Source: Porphyromonadaceae bacterium UBA7207
GTDB taxonomy: Bacteria; Bacteroidota; Bacteroidia; Bacteroidales; Muribaculaceae
Assembly: GCA_002490635.1 (NCBI GenBank)
Contig: DKUJ01000043.1
Span: forward strand, 1-27,112
Direction: 5' to 3'
DNA: 27,112 nucleotides
Position numbers and translations under genes: made by a program. The notes under the pieces were generated by a model, which saw only the letters and a program-made list of their open reading frames with translations, was not told the origin of the DNA and did no database searches. Positions 17,191 to 24,622 of the stretch are shown piece after piece; within the stretch, counting starts at the first letter, position 1; every line of letters begins with the position of its first letter.

Positions 17191-18174
17191 ATGAAACGCA
17201 TCTTCATCGCTCTATGCCTGTGTGCCGCCATGGCCACAGCCGCAGCGCAGTCGGCCGTCCGCCCGATTCCCTACGGAAACATGGACCAGTGGGTGACTCG
17301 CAATATCCAAGAAAGCCGACTCATCGGGGGCCAGCACAAGAGGTGCTATGCCATCGGCCCCACCGCCACCATCGAAGGCGACAAGCCCTACAATCCCTCC
17401 GGAGGTTCGCCGTGGGCTACGTCCAACGTGATGGCAAAGGTGATGGGTATAACGAAAGTGAGCAACGCCGTCTTCCCCGACACCAGGGGCAGCGGAAAAT
17501 GCGCGCGCCTCACCACCATAATGGAAAACTGCAAGGCCATTGGACTGATCAACATCGACGTTCTTGTGGCGGGCACCATGTTCCTGGGCCGGATGCTGGA
17601 GCCGGTGAAAAGCACCAGCGACCCCTACGGCAAAATGGAAATGGGCATACCCTTCGACGGGCGGCCCTCGGCACTGGTCTACGACTACAAGCTGCACATC
17701 CCCGCCAATGGCGGCAGAATCTATTCCAGCGGTTTCGGGAAAAAGAAAAACCTCCCCGGCACCGACAAGGCCGAAGTGTTCATCATCCTGCAGCGGCGCT
17801 GGGAAGACTCACAAGGGAACATACACGCCCGGCGCGTCGGCACCGGCCGCGAACTCATGGCACACAGCACACCGGAATGGGTCGACGGCCACGAACTCAC
17901 CGTGCACTACGGCGACATAAGCTCCGAGAGCTTCTTCCGCCCATATATGGGACTTATTCCCGAAAGCAAATCGTACTTCGCGCAGAATTCCCGCGGCGAC
18001 ATGGTGCCCGTGGTGGAGGAAGGCTGGGACAGCCCCGACGCCCGGCCCACACACCTGATAGTGATGTTCTCCGCCGGAAGCGGCGAACCGTTCACCGGCA
18101 CTCCGGGGCTGACACTCTGGGTCGATAACGTAGGCCTACAATACGACAAGCCAGCCGATTACGCAGCCGAATAA
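17191..18174 (+). CDS. exported PCMD-domain protein
   Basis: This 327-residue protein begins with a signal peptide (MKRIFIALCLCAAMATAAAQ). The rest matches the pattern of the PCMD (putative carbohydrate metabolism) domain of Bacteroidota: N-terminal YGNMDQWVTR, then SGKCARLTT, the stretch MGIPFDGRPSALVYDYKLHI, FIILQRRWED, and the closing TPGLTLWVDNVGLQYD. This is a jelly-roll-like domain found in surface or periplasmic proteins near glycan-use genes. No polysaccharide-utilisation genes are in the window, so its ligand is open. It follows the terminator at 17068-17113 and has no clear -7 box in the 77 bases upstream. Confidence 0.8.
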   Translation: MKRIFIALCLCAAMATAAAQSAVRPIPYGNMDQWVTRNIQESRLIGGQHKRCYAIGPTATIEGDKPYNPSGGSPWATSNVMAKVMGITKVSNAVFPDTRGSGKCARLTTIMENCKAIGLINIDVLVAGTMFLGRMLEPVKSTSDPYGKMEMGIPFDGRPSALVYDYKLHIPANGGRIYSSGFGKKKNLPGTDKAEVFIILQRRWEDSQGNIHARRVGTGRELMAHSTPEWVDGHELTVHYGDISSESFFRPYMGLIPESKSYFAQNSRGDMVPVVEEGWDSPDARPTHLIVMFSAGSGEPFTGTPGLTLWVDNVGLQYDKPADYAAE

Positions 18175-18298
18175 ACCTTTTTCACCGTTGGCTTGTTTAA
18201 TTTCCGAACACCTTTCAACGACTTTCTTTCGAGTAAAGAGGCTCAACAGTCGTTAAGTTAAATTTGTCAATTTGTTGGGTTGTAACAATTGTTTGCAC

Positions 18299-18306
18299 TA
18301 TCTTTG
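18299..18306 (+). promoter_or_regulatory. -7 promoter element for the OmpA-family gene
   Basis: TATCTTTG followed by C matches TAnnTTTG exactly and lies 39 bases upstream of the ATG at 18345. The -33 region at 19-20 bases is only approximate (TTGG). The surrounding AT-rich stretch 18180-18300 fits a strong promoter region. Confidence 0.65.
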
Positions 18307-18344
18307 CAACCCTTTGCGCCCGACAAAAAAATGCAAGACACGAT

Positions 18345-19493
18345 ATGAAAAAAACTCTCCTCGCGGCCGCGGCGATAGCGGCCTTCGGCGGCCTCTCGGC
18401 AGGCGCACAGGTAATGCAGCAGCCCAAGTTCTTCGACAACTGGTACATCGGCCTCGACGGCGGTGTTGTAACCCCCATGAAAGGACAGGCATTCTTCGGC
18501 TCCATGCGCGGCACAGCCGGTCTCCACCTCGGCAAACAGATAACCCCCGTGTTCGGCGTAGGCGCCGAAGCCCTTTTCGGGGTCAACACCTCGCCGTGGA
18601 AAGGACGCATGCACAGCAGCACAGCCTTTGACAACAGCTACGTGGGCATCTACGGTACCGCCGATCTTTTCAACCTCTTCGGCGGCTATCCCTGTCACAA
18701 AAGGCCCTTCACCATCGAGGCCGTCCTGGGCGCCGGCTGGGGCCACTACTATATCAACAACGGCGAGGATATGGCCTCCCGCAGGGACCAGAACTATTTC
18801 GCCACACGCGCCGGTCTCAACTTTAACTTCAACGTTACCGAGAACGTGACAATCGCCATCAAGCCGTCGGTGGTGTGGAACATGGGCGGCGAGTTCGCCC
18901 AGAGCAACGTGGGCTACAACATCAACAAGGCCACTTTCCAGCTCCTTGCCGGCGTTACCTATAACTTCGGCGGATTCGAATGTGTGCGCCCCTACGACCA
19001 GGCCCAGGTTGACGCCCTGAACGGCGACATCAACAGCCTCCGCTCGCAGCTTGCCGCCTCCGACGCCAATGCCGCCGCATGGCAGCAGCGCGCCGACGCT
19101 CTGGCCACCGAACTCGACAGCTGCCGCAACCGCCAGCCCCAGGTGGTGCGCGAGGTCGACAACAAATACAACTCGGTTCGCTTCGTTTTCTTCCGCATAG
19201 GCTCGCACGCCATCACCGCCGACCAGATGCCCAACGTGACCATGATTGCCGACTATATGAAGAGCCATCCCCAGTCGAAAGTCGTGATCAAGGGCTATGC
19301 CAGCCGCGACGGCAACTACGACTTCAACGTACGCCTTGCCCAGGCACGTGCCGAGGCTGTGAAGAACACACTCATGCGCCGCTACAACATCCCCGAATCC
19401 CGCATCGAGGCTTCCGGTGAAGGCATAGGCAACATGTTCGACGAAGAATCCTGGAACCGCGTTTCCATCTGCACCCTCGAATCGAATAACTGA
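18345..19493 (+). CDS. OmpA-family outer-membrane beta-barrel/peptidoglycan-binding protein
   Basis: This 382-residue protein has a signal peptide (MKKTLLAAAAIAAFGGLSAGAQ), then an N-terminal beta-barrel of about 200 residues rich in aromatic strand ends (WYIGLDGGVVTPMKG ... TFQLLAGVTYNFGGF). An Ala/Gln-rich coiled-coil linker follows (about 225-265: VDALNGDINSLRSQL). The C-terminal OmpA domain (about 275-382) is expected to hold peptidoglycan: VRFVFFRIGSHAI, VVIKGYASRDG, NVRLAQARAEAV and RIEASGEG are visible. The closing motif reads SWNRVSICT instead of the usual NRRV. The start at 18345 is chosen for the signal peptide and the promoter 39 bases upstream. A hairpin follows the gene. Confidence 0.93.
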   Translation: MKKTLLAAAAIAAFGGLSAGAQVMQQPKFFDNWYIGLDGGVVTPMKGQAFFGSMRGTAGLHLGKQITPVFGVGAEALFGVNTSPWKGRMHSSTAFDNSYVGIYGTADLFNLFGGYPCHKRPFTIEAVLGAGWGHYYINNGEDMASRRDQNYFATRAGLNFNFNVTENVTIAIKPSVVWNMGGEFAQSNVGYNINKATFQLLAGVTYNFGGFECVRPYDQAQVDALNGDINSLRSQLAASDANAAAWQQRADALATELDSCRNRQPQVVREVDNKYNSVRFVFFRIGSHAITADQMPNVTMIADYMKSHPQSKVVIKGYASRDGNYDFNVRLAQARAEAVKNTLMRRYNIPESRIEASGEGIGNMFDEESWNRVSICTLESNN

Positions 19494-19534
19494 TGAAAAA
19501 TTTACCTGAATTACATAACTGACACATTCCTACG

Positions 19535-19586
19535 CAGCGATGCCGGAACCGGGGTCTTGCCACAGACCCTGGCTTCGGCATCGCTG
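19535..19586 (+). terminator. long imperfect hairpin after the OmpA-family gene
   Basis: CAGCGATGCCGGA at 19535-19547 pairs with TTCGGCATCGCTG at 19574-19586 (including one G-T pair). After a small internal mismatch, pairing continues as CC/GG and GGGGTCT with AGACCCT (one G-T pair), leaving a six-base loop. The near-continuous stem lies 42 bases after the OmpA stop codon and is followed by a weakly T-rich stretch (ATTCATTTTAT). A terminator is likely. Confidence 0.65.
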
Positions 19587-19606
19587 TCGACAATTCATTT
19601 TATGCT

Positions 19607-19885
19607 ATGAACGACCTTCTGCTCAACATCATAGGCTACTCAGCAAGCCTCTGCATGGTTCTGGGATATCTTCCCCAGGCGATATCCACAATCCGCACCC
19701 GCCAGACCGACGGCATCGCGCTGCCCACCTTCATAATGCTCGGACTTGGCTCGGTGTTCTTCGTCATCCAGGGTATAATGCTCCACAACTGGCCGCTGGT
19801 GATCACCAACATGATAGCTTCGGTGAGCTCGGTGATTATCTTCGGCATCAAGATGCACAACGACCGCAAGAAGCGCGGACAGTAA
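19607..19885 (+). CDS. SemiSWEET sugar transporter
   Basis: This 92-residue protein has three hydrophobic segments (about 4-22, 40-58 and 62-82), the single triple-helix bundle of SemiSWEET. Two copies dimerise to form a sugar uniporter in the inner membrane. The PQ-loop motif GYLPQAISTIRTRQTDGIALPTF is present in its normal place in helix 1, and length is typical (85-95). It lies 20 bases after the OmpA hairpin and ends 6 bases from the convergent 3' end of the portal-like gene. The sugar cannot be inferred. Confidence 0.9.
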   Translation: MNDLLLNIIGYSASLCMVLGYLPQAISTIRTRQTDGIALPTFIMLGLGSVFFVIQGIMLHNWPLVITNMIASVSSVIIFGIKMHNDRKKRGQ

Positions 19886-19891
19886 CCCTGT

Positions 19892-21199
19892 TCATGCCCT
19901 GGCCACTGCCAGAGCCTTGGCGTTGCGCTGGTCGGTGAAAGCCGTGAAGCTGTCGAAGAGGTCGGCAAGCGCTATGGTCGCGTTCCTCACCTCGTTGTCG
20001 AGCATGTCTGCACCGCGTGCTCCGCTCGCCCTGCCCATGAGCGCGCTGCCTACTCCGCTCACCTGCTCGAAGAGCTTCATCTGAAGCCCCAGCAACTCGA
20101 AAGCGTTGTTGCCGGCGGCGGTTGTCACAACCTGCTGCGGCATCGCCGTGCCACGGCCGGTCACGGGAATCACCCCGTCGGCTCGCGCCCACGCGTCGGC
20201 CACATGGTCCCAGCTCACGTTCTTGGGCAGCTGGTCGGTGGGAAAGAGCAGCACACCTTTGGCCGAACATGCCATTATGTGGTCCAGTGTCACCACAAGG
20301 CGGTTGATGAATTTCTGCTGGTCGAGCACGTCCTCCACGAACGAGTGCACCTCGCCGTCGGTGAGCGGATAGAACTTTACGGCAAACGGATGCGAGCCGT
20401 GGCCGTATGGCGAATCGTAGTCGGCCAGCAGGGTGCCGTCGGGAGCGAAAAAACGGCAGTGCCAGCAGAAATCGGCATCGGGCGAACTGTCGCTGCCCGG
20501 GCGGCTGTCGAAACTCCACACTTCCACAACACGGTATTTGCCGGCAGCGCCACTGCAGAAAAAGCTGCCGGTGGTGCTTTCCATACCTGTAAGCCCCGAA
20601 TCCGCCGCGGCATCGGCCGTTCCGAAGAGCTTGCGCAGCTCGGCGGCACGCGCGGCGCTCGAGCCTGCGAAGCGGTTGATTATTTCCGGCAGCGACATGT
20701 CGTGCAGCATTCCGCAAAGGTCGATGTCCCATCCGCGTGGGTCGCAGAAGGCGTTCACGAAAAAGCGCCTGGGATCCACGTTGTCGATCCACACACCCGA
20801 GCCGTTCCAGCGGCGTTCGTCGACAATGCGCTGTATGGCGCATCCCGAAATGAGAAACTCCTCGAGCAGGCGCGCATCGAGCTCGGCGAGGCTGTTCGCC
20901 CGGGCTACGGCGGCGATGTCGCCGGCATACACCGCTGCATCGGCGGCATTGGTGCGGTAGCGGCCCACTACCGTTTTCACCAGCTGGCAGATGAGATTGT
21001 TGGTATAGGCATGCTTTCCGGAGCGCTCTATCAGCTCCGCCTCGGTGAGTGTGCCGTTGCGGCCGTCGGCCACGGGGTCGCTCCACTGGTCGCCGTATGT
21101 GAACCGCTTGCACCGTGCGCGCCGGCTCCTTAGGCCGGCACAGGCGTTCCATGCGCTGTAGGCACGCCCGAGGATGTCAGATATCGGCATATTGCACAA
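19892..21199 (-). CDS. phage portal-like protein
   Basis: This 435-residue protein resembles portal proteins of tailed phages, the dodecameric ring at the capsid vertex through which DNA passes. The N-terminal part has KRFTYGDQWSD followed by a helix NNLICQLVKTVVGRYR, a layout common in Bacteroidales prophage portals. A middle beta-rich region (RYVVEVWSF, ADFCWHCRFFAPDGTLLADYDSPYGHGSHPFAVKFYPLTDGEVHSFVEDVLDQQKFINRLV) and the C-terminal helices (FELLGLQMKLFEQVSGVGSALMGR) also fit. It is at the short end for the family. The frame is intact. It overlaps the upstream 191-residue gene by 23 bases; starting at Met4 (21190) would reduce this to 14. It is the last gene of the cassette, an unusual place for a portal. 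Confidence 0.75.
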   Translation of the reverse strand: MCNMPISDILGRAYSAWNACAGLRSRRARCKRFTYGDQWSDPVADGRNGTLTEAELIERSGKHAYTNNLICQLVKTVVGRYRTNAADAAVYAGDIAAVARANSLAELDARLLEEFLISGCAIQRIVDERRWNGSGVWIDNVDPRRFFVNAFCDPRGWDIDLCGMLHDMSLPEIINRFAGSSAARAAELRKLFGTADAAADSGLTGMESTTGSFFCSGAAGKYRVVEVWSFDSRPGSDSSPDADFCWHCRFFAPDGTLLADYDSPYGHGSHPFAVKFYPLTDGEVHSFVEDVLDQQKFINRLVVTLDHIMACSAKGVLLFPTDQLPKNVSWDHVADAWARADGVIPVTGRGTAMPQQVVTTAAGNNAFELLGLQMKLFEQVSGVGSALMGRASGARGADMLDNEVRNATIALADLFDSFTAFTDQRNAKALAVARA

Positions 21200-21752
21200 T
21201 TTTTACTGTTTGCAGAAATTCCGGAAGAGTTGCCAGCGCCGAATCGTCGAACACGAACGAATCCTCCCCGGTGTCGGCGGCCGCCATCACCTTAGGAGTG
21301 CCATACTCGGCTGCCGCAGGCCATGCGGTTACCGAGCGGCCCGAAGGTGCCAGCACCGCCACCGGCGCCGACGGCGTGGATGCCGTATAGGGATTGAGCT
21401 GACGGAGGACGACACGGTCGGCCTCGGAGGCGGCGAGCGGCACTGTGCCATGGTGCCAGCCGGGCAGCCGGAGCCACAGCACCCGCCGGCAATTCTCAGG
21501 AAGAGCCATGGACGTGCCGCCGGCAATGCCTATTTCGTTGGCAGCCACAACAGTCAACTCTTCGGGTGCGAGATATCCGACAGGACCATTGTCGAGCAAG
21601 GCGAGATACCACCGGCGGAGGGCATCGCCGAGCAAGGCGTCGACATCGACGCCATCGGCACGTTCGGCGCCGCAGTCGGCCCGGAGGCAATCGAATCCGC
21701 TTATCCGCCGGGCGTAGGCAATGAGCCGGCTTTTTGTGTATGTCACTTTCAT
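21177..21752 (-). CDS. unknown protein between capsid and portal genes; possible head-tail connector
   Basis: I do not firmly recognise this 191-residue protein. It has no signal peptide or membrane segment. The N-terminus is helical (KSRLIAYARRISGFDCLRADCG, then ALLGDALRRWYLALLDNGPVGYL). The C-terminal half is beta-rich, with the stretch VVLRQLNPYTASTPSAPVAVL followed by a GRSVTAW strand. Because it sits between a major capsid gene and a portal gene and overlaps the latter, a head-tail adaptor or neck role is the simplest guess, by position only. Five cysteines/cysteine-rich spots (Cys22, Cys27, Cys88 among them) are unusual for such a protein. GC content looks like that of the neighbouring genes. 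Confidence 0.7.
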   Translation of the reverse strand: MKVTYTKSRLIAYARRISGFDCLRADCGAERADGVDVDALLGDALRRWYLALLDNGPVGYLAPEELTVVAANEIGIAGGTSMALPENCRRVLWLRLPGWHHGTVPLAASEADRVVLRQLNPYTASTPSAPVAVLAPSGRSVTAWPAAAEYGTPKVMAAADTGEDSFVFDDSALATLPEFLQTVKIVQYADI

Positions 21753-21783
21753 AAGCTGTGTACGGGAGCATGTTTGAGAACCA

Positions 21784-23049
21784 TTATACCACGCCTATCA
21801 CACGCATGTGGCTCTGCGGATAGCGGAGTACCAGGCAGGAGGCCTCGGTGAGCACCACAGCGTCGGTGTTGCGCACACCCGAGCGGCGCAGGTCGAGGGT
21901 TTCGGCACGGAAAGGCACATGCACATATTTGGTCATGTAGTCGGGGTCGAGCACGAAACCGTCGGCGGCGTGGCCGCACTGGTCGAACACCTCGGAATGC
22001 AGCACATACAGGCTGCCGAAATTGGAGCGAATCTCACGGAATTCCACACCCCATTTGGCAAAGGTGTCGCCGGCGCTGATGGTCTTGGAGTACTGCACCT
22101 TGCTCAGAGCGGTCATAAGCTCGGTTCCGGCAATAAGAATCTTCCGCTTGCTGCCGCAGTTGCGGGTGAATGCCGCCGCGCACAGTTCCACCATATCGCC
22201 CTCGGAAATGTTGTTAAGGTTTATGCCGTGCTCGCGTGGTGTCTGGTACCATATGCCGCCGGTGAGGTAGATGTACTCGTTCTTGGTGGCATCGAACAGC
22301 TTGGCACAGCTTCCGAAGATGAAATTCTTCTCCATGCCCAGGCGCATGTCGATTATCGCGGCCTCCTCCTGGTCGGAGAAATTCCATCCCACCTCCTTGC
22401 GTGCTATTTTCGCAAGAGTGGTCTGCTCGACCTGCATCTTGAAAATCTGGCAGTTGTTGTAGGCCTTGCGCGGAAGTGCGGCGAACTGAGCGGTCTGCAC
22501 GTCGAGCTCCGTTGCCGCACGCCCCATGCGCACCAGCCGGGTGCCCGCGGGAATGGCGGGGATGGCAATGCCGGCATCGGAGACTTCGCCGTTCACCGGC
22601 GCCACCGACAGCCCGGACGACGAACGTTCGGTGACATAGAGCACCAGCGGTCCGGAGGCTTTTCCGGAAGCATCGTAGCCCTTGATTTCCGGCACCAGAA
22701 TGGTTTCGGACACTTCGAATATGGTGTCGTCGGCAGTGTTGATTTTGTGCACATAGATATTGTCGCCCACGCGCCGGCCCACACCGGCGGCGATGTCGCG
22801 GGAGGTGGTGGTCTCGGTCTGCTTGGTGTCGACAGAGTAGTATTCCACGGTCATGGAGCCGGAGCGCCGGCTGCCCGAACAGCGCGACAGCTGGTCGACA
22901 GGTGTGGACATGGGGCGCACCTTCACTATGCGTTCGTCGATGGTGTTCTGCAGCAGCCCGGGAGCTCCCTGCTCGATCAGCGGAAGAGTGAGTGGTTTGC
23001 CGGACACATGGTTGCCGCCGGCAGTGCCTTGTACGAAGTTTTCGCTCAT
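21784..23049 (-). CDS. SU10-like major capsid protein
   Basis: This 421-residue protein looks like a major capsid protein of the SU10/DUF5309 type (HK97-fold family) found in Bacteroidota phages. An N-terminal arm (LIEQGAPGLLQNTIDERIVKVRPMSTPVDQLSRC) is followed by VEYYSVDTKQTETT. The segment RKEVGWNFSDQEEAAIIDMRLGMEKNFIFG marks the long spine helix. The C-terminal part has FAKWGVEFREIRSNFGSLYVLHSEVFDQCG and LDPDYMTKYVHVPFRAETLDLRRSGVRNTDA, typical of this group. No internal protease or scaffold domain is seen. The frame is open and full-length. The next gene starts 31 bases downstream and the small acidic gene ends 39 bases upstream, so the four genes form one unit. Confidence 0.83.
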   Translation of the reverse strand: MSENFVQGTAGGNHVSGKPLTLPLIEQGAPGLLQNTIDERIVKVRPMSTPVDQLSRCSGSRRSGSMTVEYYSVDTKQTETTTSRDIAAGVGRRVGDNIYVHKINTADDTIFEVSETILVPEIKGYDASGKASGPLVLYVTERSSSGLSVAPVNGEVSDAGIAIPAIPAGTRLVRMGRAATELDVQTAQFAALPRKAYNNCQIFKMQVEQTTLAKIARKEVGWNFSDQEEAAIIDMRLGMEKNFIFGSCAKLFDATKNEYIYLTGGIWYQTPREHGINLNNISEGDMVELCAAAFTRNCGSKRKILIAGTELMTALSKVQYSKTISAGDTFAKWGVEFREIRSNFGSLYVLHSEVFDQCGHAADGFVLDPDYMTKYVHVPFRAETLDLRRSGVRNTDAVVLTEASCLVLRYPQSHMRVIGVV

Positions 23050-23088
23050 AATGTATGCTTTTTAGAAGTTGGAAGAATGTGTCGGAGG

Positions 23089-23451
23089 TCAGTCCCAGAA
23101 TCCTCCGGAGATATGGCTCAGAAAAGTCGGGCAGCTGTCGGGAGCGGGTTCGGGCACAAGGTCCGAACGGTACATGGGCGTAGACAGCGCCTGCGGAGCA
23201 GGCCCGGGTGGCGCTGCCTGCGGCTCTGCGGCTTCATCGGGCGCGTCGCCGGCGGCGTCGAACTCCTCGGGAAAATGCAGGTGGAGGAGGCTGCGGGCAT
23301 CGCCGCCGGCGGCAAGCTCGGCCAGGAAATGGGCCGTGCGCGGATTGCTCCCTATGGCCCGCAGAAGGTCGATGTCGGCGCGCAGCGATTCGGCATCGGG
23401 TTCGGGAGGCACGGCTGTGGGCGTGGCCTGTGTGTCAGTGGTTGTTTCCAT
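23089..23451 (-). CDS. small acidic Pro/Ala-rich protein upstream of the capsid gene; possible scaffold
   Basis: This 120-residue protein is acidic and rich in Ala, Pro, Asp and Glu. One predicted helical stretch spans residues about 20-60 (DAESLRADIDLLRAIGSNPR then FLAELAAGGDARSLL), followed by a low-complexity linker and a C-terminal tail (MYRSDLV ... FLSHISGGFWD). It has no signal peptide or membrane segment. Immediately upstream of a major capsid gene, a scaffolding or assembly role is plausible by position and composition, not by homology. The start at 23451 is chosen because residues encoded upstream are not protein-like and run through a -7-like promoter box. It is the first gene of the cassette. 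Confidence 0.6.
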   Translation of the reverse strand: METTTDTQATPTAVPPEPDAESLRADIDLLRAIGSNPRTAHFLAELAAGGDARSLLHLHFPEEFDAAGDAPDEAAEPQAAPPGPAPQALSTPMYRSDLVPEPAPDSCPTFLSHISGGFWD

Positions 23452-23493
23452 ATTTCGAAAAGCGCGGGAAGGATTGTCTGTTTCCCGACAGTG

Positions 23494-23501
23494 CAAAGAT
23501 G
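23494..23501 (-). promoter_or_regulatory. possible -7 element for the capsid cassette
   Basis: On the minus strand this reads CATCTTTGC, one mismatch from TAnnTTTG. It lies 43 bases upstream of the start of the small acidic gene, a suitable distance. No -33 box is evident, so the call is weak. Confidence 0.35.
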
Positions 23502-23600
23502 CAATGCCGGCGGTCGGCACTGTCTGCACATGTGTCCGCCGCAACGCCGGTTAACAATTGCCGTACATGGAGTGTTAATAGTATATATCACCGCCGCATT

Positions 23601-24284
23601 ATGCTGTCAGCGAAAACCAGAAACGTTATCTGCCGCACCGTCGACATGCTCACTCTCACAGTGAGCGTGGCGCTGATTATCGTGGTAAGCCTCGACGCGT
23701 TCAGCCCGCGCACCGACTTTCTGCACAACGGCATCTACCGCCGGTCGCAGCTGTGGGTGTGCCTCGTGTTCATGGCCGACTTCGCAGCCGGACTGTGGAA
23801 CGCCACCGACCGCCGGCGCTATGTCGCGCGCAACTGGGCGCTGTTGTTGCTGTCCATACCGTTCGCCATAGTGGCGGAAGCCGCAGGCATCCATCCGGGT
23901 CCCATAGCCGCCTATGTTCTTCACCTCATGCCAATGGCGCGGGGCCTTCTGGCACTGGTGCTTGTTCTGGTTTTCATCTCCGGCAACCGCAGCATAGGGC
24001 TGTTCGTATCGTACACGGCCATCCTGCTGCTGATTGTCTACTTCACATCGCTGGTGTTCTACCTCCACGAATCGGGAGTCAGCCCGCAGGTGCGCGACTA
24101 CTGGGATGCCCTGGAATTCATGAGCCTGCAGGCCACCACACTGGGCAGCGACTACTACGCACAGACAACCATGGGCAAACTTTCGGTAATGATAGCCTCA
24201 TGCTCCGGCATGCTCATGCTGCCTGTATTCACAGCGGCCCTGAGCCACATGGTGAGCCGCTATGTGAGTAAAAACCAGGCATAA
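23601..24284 (+). CDS. potassium-channel-like membrane protein with atypical filter
   Basis: This 227-residue protein has hydrophobic segments at about residues 16-31, 50-66, 76-95, 112-127, 134-154 and 193-215, the layout of a six-helix voltage-gated-type cation channel. The pore-loop region is DALEFMSLQATTLGSDYYAQTTMGK (about 169-193). Where potassium channels have TVGYGD this protein has TLGSD at 180-184, so both the filter Tyr and second Gly are missing. The S4-like segment has few Arg residues, arguing against strong voltage sensing. Ion selectivity is therefore uncertain. The ATG at 23601 is chosen because the hydrophobic protein starts there. The gene diverges from the capsid cassette across 149 bases with no strong promoter seen for it. 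Confidence 0.78.
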   Translation: MLSAKTRNVICRTVDMLTLTVSVALIIVVSLDAFSPRTDFLHNGIYRRSQLWVCLVFMADFAAGLWNATDRRRYVARNWALLLLSIPFAIVAEAAGIHPGPIAAYVLHLMPMARGLLALVLVLVFISGNRSIGLFVSYTAILLLIVYFTSLVFYLHESGVSPQVRDYWDALEFMSLQATTLGSDYYAQTTMGKLSVMIASCSGMLMLPVFTAALSHMVSRYVSKNQA

Positions 24285-24415
24285 TAGCCGACCGGCTGCT
24301 CCGGAACCCGTGCACTGACACTCCATTTCCGTGTGTTTTTCAGATACAGCTTAATTCAATTTTGATTTTTGAATATTTAACATTGAACCTATTGTAATTT
24401 ACATTGCTTTATCAT

Positions 24416-24423
24416 TATCTTTG
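24416..24423 (+). promoter_or_regulatory. -7 promoter element for the two small lipoprotein genes
   Basis: TATCTTTG followed by C matches TAnnTTTG exactly, within a markedly AT-rich stretch (24340-24422). It lies 24 bases upstream of the ATG at 24448. The -33 region has only an approximate ATTG. Confidence 0.6.
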
Positions 24424-24447
24424 CGGCGCACGCAATGAAAAAGTATC

Positions 24448-24570
24448 ATGAAAAAATTTCTGTTCCTTATCATTTCCATTCTAATCCTGGCATCATGCGA
24501 ATACGAAAACCCACCTCTTGCGCTTGGTGCGGAAGAAAACGGGATTTTAACTTCAATTACCTACATGTAG
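24448..24570 (+). CDS. very small lipoprotein (40 residues), possibly frameshifted
   Basis: The reading frame encodes a classic lipoprotein signal, MKKFLFLIISILILASC with Cys17, followed by only 23 residues (EYENPPLALGAEENGILTSI then TYM). It starts 24 bases below a good -7 box. Another frame, open from 24435 to 24626, covers the same DNA; its N-terminal part is not protein-like, but its end overlaps the start of the next gene as ATGA. One indel between about 24500 and 24567 would fuse the lipoprotein start to that ending (NYLHVGSIHYNKNLKYIIAT) and give a protein of about 60 residues. It may thus be a genuine small lipoprotein or a recently broken one. No function recognised. Confidence 0.55.
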   Translation: MKKFLFLIISILILASCEYENPPLALGAEENGILTSITYM

Positions 24571-24622
24571 GCTCCATACATTATAATAAAAATCTGAAAT
24601 ACATTATAGCAACCCCCAACAA

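Noticed and set aside
19860..23620. Attachment-site direct repeats flanking the capsid cassette.
   Set aside because: I compared the sequences at both borders by eye and found no convincing direct repeat and no tRNA gene; a computed search could still find a diverged one.
21808..23664. Long plus-strand open frame (618 codons) opposite the capsid gene.
   Set aside because: It is antisense to the capsid-like gene, which has clear family features, and its composition is that of a GC-rich shadow frame.
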